Below the pieces are notes generated by a model. That model searched no databases and had not been told where the DNA came from. It saw nothing but the letters and a program-made list of their open reading frames with translations. A stretch of 6,777 bases of DNA from Eudoraea sp. (GTDB taxonomy: Bacteria > Bacteroidota > Bacteroidia > Flavobacteriales > Flavobacteriaceae): contig JABDQS010000074.1 of NCBI GenBank assembly GCA_013042125.1, positions 1-6,777 on the forward strand. Direction: 5' to 3'. The position numbers and the translations under genes are program-made. Below are positions 1 through 5,861 of the stretch, in pieces. Position 1 is the first letter of the stretch. Each line of letters starts with the position of its first letter.

Positions 1-501
1 GTATTGGAATACAGACTTGGCGACCGTCTTAATAAAGGACAGCGGCAAAACCTGGCGATAGAACTACAGGAAGATAGAATATGGGAAGAATACGCAGATC
101 TTAGTTTGCACGATGAACTTTTCCATGTGTCCTGTATGCTATACTGGGCGTTTCCAAAGAATTTCAGGCAGCCGGATATTGCAAAATTAAAGGTCACTAT
201 TTCTGCACTTACCAATGAGGCTGCTCAGAATGTTGTAAATCCTGACGCATCATTTTTAACACGGGTGTTAAATGATGGAATGGATGTTCATAACATCATC
301 AACAGGCTTTTTGACGAATCAATGGCTACCAACTCCTTTCCGGAATCAGAACATATAATTTGGCAATTTGAAACATTGGGAACCGGAGAAGATCCAAAAG
401 AGAATACAATTACGATCTATACCTCTTGGAATTGGGTTGAAGATCTGAAAGGCATCTCTGAATGGGAATCCAGCGCCTTTGCAGATGGGCAACTAGAGTA
501 G
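1..501 (+). CDS. Hypothetical protein, probably 5'-truncated by the window edge
   Basis: I do not recognise this protein. The frame is open from the first base (GTA TTG GAA...) to a TAG at 499-501. The only early start candidate is a TTG at position 4, so the gene most likely begins upstream of the window and about 165 C-terminal residues are seen. The visible part has no signal peptide and no membrane segment. It is rich in Asp and Glu, and several aromatic residues cluster near the middle (CMLYWAF) and near the end (TSWNW), which suggests a soluble cytoplasmic protein. No catalytic motif is apparent. Codon and residue use resemble the neighbouring genes, so I see no sign of transfer. The next gene starts 97 bases downstream behind its own candidate promoter, so this gene is probably transcribed separately. 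Coding status is fairly sure; function is unknown. Confidence 0.75.
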   Translation, partial: VLEYRLGDRLNKGQRQNLAIELQEDRIWEEYADLSLHDELFHVSCMLYWAFPKNFRQPDIAKLKVTISALTNEAAQNVVNPDASFLTRVLNDGMDVHNIINRLFDESMATNSFPESEHIIWQFETLGTGEDPKENTITIYTSWNWVEDLKGISEWESSAFADGQLE

Positions 502-566
502 GGAAGGACATATATATCAAGGCCATCTTATATAGGTATGCGCCAATGGAACTAATTTATATTTTG

Positions 567-574
567 TATCTTTT
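567..574 (+). promoter_or_regulatory. Candidate Bacteroidota -7 box upstream of the DUF2807 gene
   Basis: TATCTTTT matches the Bacteroidota -7 consensus TAnnTTTG at five of six defined positions, with the final G replaced by T. It ends 24 bases before the ATG at 599, a usual distance for this phylum. No TTG is seen at the expected -33 position, so only half of the promoter is supported. It would drive the four-gene run ending at 3441. Confidence 0.35.
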
Positions 575-598
575 TAACACCTGTCTAAAAAGGTAATT

Positions 599-1426
599 AT
601 GAAAAAAACACTGATTTTTTTATTTGCCATAGGGCTATGTTCAATTTCGTATGCCCAGAATAAACCAAAGATAAAAGGCAATAAGGAGGTGACACAGGTC
701 AGTCGCCAAATTCTAGAGGATTTTAACGCCCTGGAAATAGATGATGGCCTCAAAATTAATATTTCTCAAGGTGTGGAGAATAGCTATGTTCTAAATACAG
801 ATAGTAATCTGGTGGATGTGCTTCAGTTTTTTGTGGTGGATAGTATTTTAAAGGTTTATACAACCAATAAGATCGTGAGCAGCAAGAAATTGGAGATCAC
901 TATGAGTGTTAAAGGGTTGGAACATCTTATTTTGAAGAACGACGCTGATATTACAGGCGAAGGACCTTTTAACTCGTCCCGGTTTTATATAAGTGGATAC
1001 AATTCCAGTAGAATGGATCTGGATATCCGTGCGGAGGATGTTACTGTTGCCTTACATAGGAATGCCGGAGGTAAACTCAGGATCACCTCAGAGAACACAA
1101 CCATAGTAATGAATGACAGAACTGATCTCAAGGCCTATTCAGTGTGCGATAATATTAGGGTAACGGTTAATAATTCTGCAGATCTCGACCTCGATGGGGA
1201 TGCAGAATATGCCGCTTTCAACCTAAAGAAATCATCAAGACTAAATGCCCGCAATATGAAGGTGCGTTCTGCAGATCTTTACACTTCAAACAGCGCAGAC
1301 GTGTATGTGAATGCAACAAAGAATCTGGAAGTGTATGCACAGGGCAGCAGCAATGTCTATGTGTATGGAAATCCAAAATTAGAGATCAAAGGATTTACGG
1401 ACAGGTCTAAAATAATTAAGCGTTAA
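599..1426 (+). CDS. Secreted DUF2807 (GIN domain, putative auto-transporter adhesin head-like) protein
   Basis: This 275-residue protein begins with a clear signal peptide: Lys-Lys, a hydrophobic core, and a probable signal peptidase I cut after Ala19 in SYAQN. From about residue 43 to the end it shows the pattern of the DUF2807/GIN family. It opens with an F-x-A-L-E-I-D-D-G start and continues with short alternating hydrophobic strands rich in Asn, Ser and Asp (for example NSADLDLDGD and NSADVYVNA), as expected of a right-handed beta-solenoid. The C-terminal part has rungs of about 20 residues. The family is common in Bacteroidota, often in several copies, and its function is not established; the 'adhesin head' name is a database inference. 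It heads a run in which the next gene starts only 18 bases after its stop. The start is the only sensible ATG before the signal peptide. No enzyme motif is visible. Family assignment is firm; the cellular role is not. Confidence 0.88.
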   Translation: MKKTLIFLFAIGLCSISYAQNKPKIKGNKEVTQVSRQILEDFNALEIDDGLKINISQGVENSYVLNTDSNLVDVLQFFVVDSILKVYTTNKIVSSKKLEITMSVKGLEHLILKNDADITGEGPFNSSRFYISGYNSSRMDLDIRAEDVTVALHRNAGGKLRITSENTTIVMNDRTDLKAYSVCDNIRVTVNNSADLDLDGDAEYAAFNLKKSSRLNARNMKVRSADLYTSNSADVYVNATKNLEVYAQGSSNVYVYGNPKLEIKGFTDRSKIIKR

Positions 1427-1444
1427 TTAAATGCCTCAAGCAAA

Positions 1445-1645
1445 ATGAAGTTTAAAACTATTATGGCCATCGTATTTGCTATCATTGTGGTCATATTTTC
1501 GTTACAAAATTCAGAGATCACTCAGGTAGTATTTCTATTTTGGGAACTTTCCATGTCCCGGGTACTGGTGATCCTGGGGAGCTTTGCTATTGGGGTATTA
1601 GTCGGAATCCTGGTATCTTTAAAACTACCTAAATCACAAAATTAA
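1445..1645 (+). CDS. LapA-domain (DUF1049) small inner-membrane protein
   Basis: This 66-residue protein has two predicted membrane helices, at about residues 5-20 and 40-59. A short loop between them contains the hallmark S-L-Q-N-S motif (residues 19-23), followed by the V-x-F-L-F-W strand (28-33). This is the architecture of the lipopolysaccharide assembly protein A (LapA) domain. In Escherichia coli, LapA works with LapB to control LpxC turnover and lipopolysaccharide synthesis. No lapB-like partner is present here, and the C-terminal cytoplasmic tail is very short (KLPKSQN), so a regulatory role like that of E. coli LapA is not shown. The gene lies 18 bases after the DUF2807 gene and 24 bases before the DUF4251 gene, consistent with one transcript. 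There is no obvious Shine-Dalgarno sequence, which is normal for this phylum. The domain call is strong for so small a protein; the function is inferred. Confidence 0.85.
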   Translation: MKFKTIMAIVFAIIVVIFSLQNSEITQVVFLFWELSMSRVLVILGSFAIGVLVGILVSLKLPKSQN

Positions 1646-1669
1646 AAAACAATATAAAAACGGGGAGCC

Positions 1670-2260
1670 ATGAATACTTTAATGTGGAAGAAAATGGGGT
1701 CATGGATGACCTATTGTTGTTTTGTACTTTTCATTTTTAGTTGTGGCAGTTCATCCTCTGTGAACAATGATAGCTCTAAGATAGCTGATTTGCGAAGAAT
1801 GGTGACCAAAGCGAACTATGAGATCACTTCCAACTGGGCCTTTCCTTTAATGACGCAGGGCCTTACAAGCATAGCCAATGCCGGATTATTGATGCCTGGA
1901 AGCAATGCAAGCAGTATAGATCTTATAGGAAATCCGAATTACCTCAGAGTCATAGGGGATAGTGTCTCTGTTTCGCTGCCCTATTTTGGGGAGCGACAAA
2001 TGGGGGGAGGCTATAATAATACTGGTAGTGGTTTGTCCTTTGATGGGATCCCCGATAGTTATGAGACTCAATGGGATGAAAGGAAGCAACGTTATCAGAT
2101 CAAGTTTCAGGTAAAACAAAGGACAGAAACTTTGCAATTCAACATACTGCTATTTACAAACCTCAAATCCGATATAAAAGTAAATAGTACACACCGTACC
2201 TCAATTGGCTATAACGGCGTAGTAGCTTTTATTCCGGACAAAGAAAAAAAGACCAAATGA
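1670..2260 (+). CDS. DUF4251 lipoprotein
   Basis: This 196-residue protein carries a type II signal: a hydrophobic run (residues 14-23) ending in F-S-C with the lipidated Cys at 25, followed by a Gly/Ser-rich linker. Residues about 37-190 match the DUF4251 family of Bacteroidota. Features include Y-E-I-x-S-x-W-A-x-P (50-59), N-A-G-L-L-x-P-G (70-77), L-I-G-N-P-N-Y-L (85-92) and the conserved loop L-P-Y-F-G-E-R-Q-M-G-G-G-Y (103-115). The family has no known biochemical function and no catalytic residues are evident. ATG 1670 is preceded by a purine-rich GGGGAG at a short spacing. A second ATG at 1682 (Met5) would also give a workable signal peptide, so the N-terminus is uncertain by four residues. 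The stop codon overlaps the start of the downstream dehydrogenase gene (ATGA), implying translational coupling. No acidic residues directly follow the Cys, so the usual surface-export signal is not obvious, and periplasmic-facing anchoring is as likely. Confidence 0.87.
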   Translation: MNTLMWKKMGSWMTYCCFVLFIFSCGSSSSVNNDSSKIADLRRMVTKANYEITSNWAFPLMTQGLTSIANAGLLMPGSNASSIDLIGNPNYLRVIGDSVSVSLPYFGERQMGGGYNNTGSGLSFDGIPDSYETQWDERKQRYQIKFQVKQRTETLQFNILLFTNLKSDIKVNSTHRTSIGYNGVVAFIPDKEKKTK

Positions 2261-3441
2261 AAAGATATTATACTCCAGTAAAAATTACTGTACTAATTAT
2301 TTTAGCTGCTATTACTTTTTCATGTAAAGAGAAATCGGAGCCAAAAGAAAAAGCGGTCTTAATACCTTATAATGGGTCATTGCCTATTCAAAATCTAAAG
2401 CTCCCGGATGGGTTTAAGATCGATGTGTACGCTGAAGGGATCGATGGAGCGAGATCCATGGCCATGGGAGATGATGGTACTCTGTTTGTGGGTACCCGGA
2501 ACGAGAAAACGGTGTATGCGCTGCAAGATACAGATGGTGATTATAGGGCCGATATGGTAAAGATACTGGACTCAACGCTGGAAGTTCCTAATGGAATCGC
2601 ATTTAAGGATGGTGCACTTTATGTAGCCGAAGTTGGTCGTTTATTGCGCTATCCGGATATTGAAGAAAATCTTGATAAGCTGCAAGAACCTGAAGTAGTG
2701 TATGATGACTACCCAACTGAGTTCCATCACGGATGGAAGTATATTGCTTTCGGACCAGATGGTAAATTATATGTCCCTGTAGGAGCACCTTGTAATATTT
2801 GTGACAGCACAGGGGTAGACGAGCGTTTTACAACCATTACCAGAATGGATCCCGATGGCTCTAATAGAGAGATCTATGCGAGGGGAGTAAGAAATACCGT
2901 AGGCTTTAGCTGGCATCCTGAAACCGGCGAACTTTGGTTCACCGATAACGGCAGGGATATGATGGGCGATGACGTTCCTCCTTGTGAATTGAATAGAGTA
3001 GAGGAGGCAGGTCAGCATTTTGGATATCCCTTCTGTCATGGAGGTACCATTGCCGATCCGGAATTTGGCGATCAAAGGCCATGTTCAGACTTTGTATCCC
3101 CGGTACAGGCCCTGGGTGCACATGTGGCTCCTTTAGCAGTAAAATTTTATAGAGGCAACAATTTTCCGGAAGTTTACAAACAGTACGCTTTTATTGCAGA
3201 GCACGGTTCCTGGAATAGATCTTCAAAAGTTGGCTATAAAATTAGCCTGGTAAAACTAGACGGAAATACTGCCATTGGGTATGAAACTTTTATTGATGGT
3301 TGGCTCAATGAGGCCACTCAGGAAGTATTTGGCAGGCCCGTGGATATCATGTTTCTAAACGATGGTTCTATGTTTATCTCTGATGATTATGGCGATGCCA
3401 TTTACAGAGTATGGTATGACAGTGCTGTAGTGGTGGAATGA
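2257..3441 (+). CDS. PQQ-type sugar/L-sorbosone dehydrogenase family lipoprotein
   Basis: This 394-residue protein has a lipoprotein signal with the modified Cys at 23 (I-T-F-S-C). The Lys/Glu-rich stretch that follows (KEKSE) resembles the surface-export signal described for Bacteroidota lipoproteins. The mature part (about 45-387) is a six-bladed beta-propeller of the soluble glucose/sorbosone dehydrogenase family. Visible landmarks are L-P-D-G-F at 49-53, blade repeats such as P-N-G-I-A-F (111-116), H-H-G-W-K-Y-I-A-F-G-P-D-G-K-L-Y (157-172), A-P-C-N-I-C (177-182), G-V-R-N-T-V-G-F (210-217), A-E-H-G-S-W-N-R (314-321) and G-R-P-V-D-I (359-364). By comparison with soluble glucose dehydrogenase, the His at 157/158 would correspond to the catalytic base and Arg212-Asn213 to PQQ-contacting residues; these alignments are by eye. 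The family oxidises sugars or aldoses outside the cytoplasm using PQQ. The actual substrate is unknown, and some relatives may not use PQQ. No PQQ synthesis genes lie nearby. It is coupled to the DUF4251 gene by a four-base overlap and ends the operon. Confidence 0.9.
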   Translation: MKRYYTPVKITVLIILAAITFSCKEKSEPKEKAVLIPYNGSLPIQNLKLPDGFKIDVYAEGIDGARSMAMGDDGTLFVGTRNEKTVYALQDTDGDYRADMVKILDSTLEVPNGIAFKDGALYVAEVGRLLRYPDIEENLDKLQEPEVVYDDYPTEFHHGWKYIAFGPDGKLYVPVGAPCNICDSTGVDERFTTITRMDPDGSNREIYARGVRNTVGFSWHPETGELWFTDNGRDMMGDDVPPCELNRVEEAGQHFGYPFCHGGTIADPEFGDQRPCSDFVSPVQALGAHVAPLAVKFYRGNNFPEVYKQYAFIAEHGSWNRSSKVGYKISLVKLDGNTAIGYETFIDGWLNEATQEVFGRPVDIMFLNDGSMFISDDYGDAIYRVWYDSAVVVE

Positions 3442-3742
3442 TATTTAGGATCATCAAATACTTTCATCAAGTTCTTTAAAACCGTACCTTTAGAGCATAA
3501 GTGCTTTAGAAAGCTTTATTCATTGCTTATTTATCATTCCAATTAGCTCTCTTCAATACTTTAAAAATAGTGTTCTATTGCACACTGTTGTAGTTGGAGT
3601 AGGGGTCCCCGGATAAAACATATCCTTCTATCTTACGTTAATTCTTAATAGAGTGTAAGTTAACTTGTTACCCAAAGTCAAACCTGATCTTTAGCACCGG
3701 AGAGGGGGAATTATTAAATAGGAGCTTATAAACCCGTATTGA
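3442..3742. other. Intergenic region with candidate promoters and short repeats
   Basis: These 301 bases separate the dehydrogenase operon from the desaturase gene. I see no convincing coding frame and no tRNA-like or classical intrinsic-terminator structure. The stretch is AT-rich. It holds CTTTA on the + strand at 3474, 3488, 3504, 3514, 3559 and 3689; two of these extend to CTTTAGA, spaced 16 bases apart (3488 and 3504). There is a 9-base palindrome GGGGTCCCC at 3602-3610. A weak ATGAT/ATCAT hairpin follows the operon stop (3438-3454) but lacks a T-tract. The region probably holds the desaturase promoter and any control sites. Confidence 0.5.
3665..3693 (+). promoter_or_regulatory. Candidate promoter for the desaturase gene
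   Basis: TTG at 3665-3667 is followed after 18 bases by GATCTTTA (3686-3693). The latter matches the Bacteroidota -7 consensus TAnnTTTG at four of six defined positions, and the spacing fits the reported TTG to -7 range. Transcription would begin about 45 bases before the ATG at 3743. A closer -7 match, TACCTTTA at 3485-3492, lies much further upstream without a clear TTG partner, so the choice of promoter is uncertain. Confidence 0.3.
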
Positions 3743-4855
3743 ATGGCAAATGTTAATGACAATCCCACTTTTTCAAGAACACGAGATAACGATTTTGCAA
3801 AAGCCTTACGCAACAGAGTAAATAGCTATTTTAAATCAAATAAAATAAGCAGGAATGCAAATAAAAAGATGGTTACCAAGACCGTCATTATGCTTTCCTT
3901 ATTCTTTGTGCCGCTTATATTACTCGGTAGTGGACTAGTTCATAGTGTTTGGTTGTTATTTGCATTATACATTATTTGCGGCTTTGGTATGTCTGGTATA
4001 GGGATGGGAGTGATGCACGATGCCATACATGGTTCATATTCCAAGAACAAGACCATTAACCGTTTTCTGGGTTACACCTTTAACATGATCGGTGCCAATG
4101 CCAGGGTTTGGAAGATTCAGCACAATGTTCTACATCATACATATACGAATATAGATGAAGCTGACGATGACCTTAATGCACCTTTTTTCCTGCGATTTTC
4201 CCCCCATGCCAAACACTATTGGGCGCATCAATTTCAGCACATATATATTTGGTTTTTCTATATGATCTCTACTCTTTCCTGGATCACAACCAAGGATTAC
4301 GTTCGATTGAAAAGATATAAGGAGATGGGATTTTTCTCTAAAAAGAACGAATATGTCAAAACTCTAATCAGTATGACCGCCTGGAAGGTATTGTATTATA
4401 CCTACGCATTGGTACTCCCTATGATCATGGTGCCACAGGCCTGGTGGGTAGTCTTTCTGGCTTTTTTAAGTATGCATTTTGTAACCGGCTTATTAGTAAG
4501 TACTGTGTTTCAGATTGCTCATATTATGCCGGCCACAGATTTTCCACTTCCCAATGAAGAAGGAACCATGAAAGATGGTTGGTATGCCCATCAATTGGCG
4601 ACTACAACGAATTTTGCTCCAAAGAACAAAGTGCTTTTTTGGCTGATTGGCGGTCTGAATTTTCAGGTGGAACACCATGTACTGCCAGATGTTTGTCATA
4701 TTCATTATATGGAAATGGCCGACATTGTCTCTGAAACCGCCAAAGAATACGGCATTCCCTATCATGTTAAGAAAAGCATGCGGCATGCCATTGCAGATCA
4801 TGTAAAAATGCTGAAGACATTAGGGGTGAAACCTATCATGATCCCTGCAAACTAA
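3743..4855 (+). CDS. Membrane fatty acid (acyl-lipid/acyl-CoA) desaturase
   Basis: This 370-residue integral membrane di-iron enzyme would introduce a cis double bond into fatty acyl chains, using oxygen and an electron donor. All three histidine boxes are present: H-D-A-I-H (92-96), H-N-V-L-H-H (127-132) and Q-V-E-H-H (308-312). A further His at 260 (QIAHIMP) lies where extra iron ligands occur in this superfamily. Hydrophobic segments at about 48-66, 70-90, 165-182 and 215-255 give the usual four-helix layout, and the length is normal. There is no fused cytochrome b5 domain, so a separate ferredoxin or similar donor is needed. The Gln at the start of box three is shared with front-end and linoleoyl-CoA-type desaturases, but regioselectivity cannot be read from it. 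The ATG directly follows an in-frame TGA (3740-3742), which excludes a longer N-terminus. An AGGAG at 3720-3724 is too far away to serve as a ribosome site. The gene appears to be monocistronic. Confidence 0.93.
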   Translation: MANVNDNPTFSRTRDNDFAKALRNRVNSYFKSNKISRNANKKMVTKTVIMLSLFFVPLILLGSGLVHSVWLLFALYIICGFGMSGIGMGVMHDAIHGSYSKNKTINRFLGYTFNMIGANARVWKIQHNVLHHTYTNIDEADDDLNAPFFLRFSPHAKHYWAHQFQHIYIWFFYMISTLSWITTKDYVRLKRYKEMGFFSKKNEYVKTLISMTAWKVLYYTYALVLPMIMVPQAWWVVFLAFLSMHFVTGLLVSTVFQIAHIMPATDFPLPNEEGTMKDGWYAHQLATTTNFAPKNKVLFWLIGGLNFQVEHHVLPDVCHIHYMEMADIVSETAKEYGIPYHVKKSMRHAIADHVKMLKTLGVKPIMIPAN

Positions 4856-4917
4856 GCCTCTCTATAGTTTTCATTTACTATAATTTTCTTGCCAGCATAG
4901 AGGCATCTCCCGTTTTT
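4856..4917 (+). terminator. Possible terminator after the desaturase gene
   Basis: Directly after the stop codon, TATAGT (4863-4868) can pair with ACTATA (4877-4882) around an eight-base loop, followed by a T-rich ATTTTCTT. An outer pairing of GCCTCT (4856-4861) with AGAGGC (4899-4904) encloses it, followed by a T-run at 4913-4917. Each stem is only six base pairs and the inner one is weak, so termination here is plausible rather than shown. Confidence 0.35.
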
Positions 4918-4933
4918 AAGAATTCTACAACAG

Positions 4934-4961
4934 TTCAGTTCCTTGAAAAATAAGAACTTTG
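4934..4961 (+). promoter_or_regulatory. Candidate promoter for the methyltransferase gene
   Basis: GAACTTTG (4954-4961) matches the Bacteroidota -7 consensus TAnnTTTG at five of six defined positions. A TTC at 4934-4936, similar to the -33 TTG, lies 17 bases upstream. If the -7 box is real, the TTG at 4959 sits inside it and cannot be the translation start, which favours the ATG at 4977 or a later one. Confidence 0.35.
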
Positions 4962-4976
4962 GAAAAATTGAAAGCT

Positions 4977-5756
4977 ATGTTCTATATACTCAGATCAAAA
5001 GTTCACTATTATAAACAAAGCCTAAACAGTACTAAATATATCAATAAATGGATGAGTTTACTGGCTATCTGTATCGTGATGCCTCTGGCGCAGTGCCAAG
5101 ATAGTAGAACATCTTCAACAGGGTCTTACGCGTTTAGGACCGGGGATCCCAATGGTATAGGAAAGTGGTATATGGGCCGAGAAATAGCTCACGTTATGGG
5201 TTATCAGGGGATGTACTGGCTTAACAGACCCGAGCGCGAAGCCGAAGAAAACACTTCCAAACTTTTACTTAACATGGATATCAGAACAGACGATGTTATT
5301 GCTGATATTGGAGCCGGCTCCGGGTACCATGTTTTTAAAATATCTCCGTTGTTACATGGGGGGCAAATTTATGCGGTAGATATTCAGGAGGAAATGCTGG
5401 CAGCCATCAATAAAAGGAAAGAAAGGGAGCAGATCAACAACATCAGCCTTGTAAAAGGAAGTGAAAAAAGTGTGAATCTGCCTGAAAATTCAGTAAATAA
5501 GGTGCTAATGGTAGACGTCTACCATGAATTAAGCTATCCTGCCGAAATGATTTCTTCAATAAAGAGGGCAATGAAGTCGGGCGGAAAGCTGTATTTAATA
5601 GAATATCGGGGAGAAGATCGCAGTGTTCCCATTAAAGAACTCCATAAAATGACCGAAAAACAGGCAGTTAAAGAAATGAAAGCAGCCGGACTTACCTTGG
5701 AGAGGAATATTGACAATTTACCCTGGCAACATTGTATGGTTTTTTTAAAAGAATAG
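4977..5756 (+). CDS. SAM-dependent class I methyltransferase with N-terminal export signal
   Basis: From ATG 4977 this is a 259-residue protein. Its C-terminal two thirds form a class I methyltransferase fold. Motif I is D-I-G-A-G-S-G-Y (110-117), an acidic strand-2 end A-V-D-I-Q (133-137) would bind the SAM ribose, V-D-V-Y-H-E-L (179-185) is the motif IV region, and L-I-E-Y-R (207-211) a later strand. Just before the fold is W-Y-M-G-R-E-I-A-H-V-M-G (64-75) then W-L-N-R-P-E-R-E (81-88), a signature I associate with a methyltransferase family in which members often carry signal peptides. Residues 26-40 form a hydrophobic segment ending L-A-Q-C, a possible lipobox with Cys40; Gln before Cys is unusual. 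Start choices are TTG 4959, ATG 4977 and ATG 5052. The last gives a compact signal peptide but loses the preceding Lys. The substrate is unknown. An exported SAM enzyme would be odd because SAM is cytoplasmic, so inner-membrane anchoring is an alternative. Confidence 0.82.
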   Translation: MFYILRSKVHYYKQSLNSTKYINKWMSLLAICIVMPLAQCQDSRTSSTGSYAFRTGDPNGIGKWYMGREIAHVMGYQGMYWLNRPEREAEENTSKLLLNMDIRTDDVIADIGAGSGYHVFKISPLLHGGQIYAVDIQEEMLAAINKRKEREQINNISLVKGSEKSVNLPENSVNKVLMVDVYHELSYPAEMISSIKRAMKSGGKLYLIEYRGEDRSVPIKELHKMTEKQAVKEMKAAGLTLERNIDNLPWQHCMVFLKE

Positions 5757-5792
5757 GGTAGCAGATCTTGCTTAAGAGGATTGTACTAAGTA

Positions 5793-5823
5793 TTTGAACA
5801 ACAATAATATACAAGCATCTTCG
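5793..5823 (+). promoter_or_regulatory. Candidate promoter for the 5862 gene
   Basis: TTTG (5793-5796) is separated by 19 bases from CATCTTCG (5816-5823), which matches the Bacteroidota -7 consensus TAnnTTTG at four of six defined positions. Spacing and distance to the ATG (38 bases from the box) are typical for the phylum. The -7 box is imperfect, so this is tentative. Confidence 0.3.
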
Positions 5824-5861
5824 TTTTTATTGCAGACATCTCAAATCCAAAAAATAAACCA

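Noticed and set aside
513..534. Hairpin TATAT-c-AAG / CTT-ATATA with a five-base loop after the first gene
   Set aside because: The stem is almost all A-T, has a bulge, and is followed by GGTATGCG rather than a T-tract, so I do not call it a terminator.
2767..3075. A 102-codon open frame on the minus strand inside the dehydrogenase gene, with shorter overlapping ones
   Set aside because: It lies opposite conserved propeller motifs and its translation has no family features, so it is a shadow frame.
3511..3537. AAGCTTTATTCATTGCTTATTT and the nearby GCTTTAGAAAGC palindrome as a possible structured RNA
   Set aside because: The palindrome would leave only a two-base loop and the other pairings are short and A-T rich; no known RNA family is suggested.
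4493..4801. A 102-codon open frame on the minus strand inside the desaturase gene
   Set aside because: It lies opposite the conserved third histidine box region, has no recognisable domain, and is explained as a shadow of the strong + strand gene.
4959..4976. TTG at 4959 as the start of the methyltransferase
   Set aside because: It overlaps a good -7-like box (GAACTTTG, 4954-4961), and an ATG lies only six codons downstream, so the ATG at 4977 is preferred.
5759..5775. TAGCA / TGCTT inverted repeat after the methyltransferase stop
   Set aside because: The stem is four to five base pairs with no T-tract, too weak to call a terminator.
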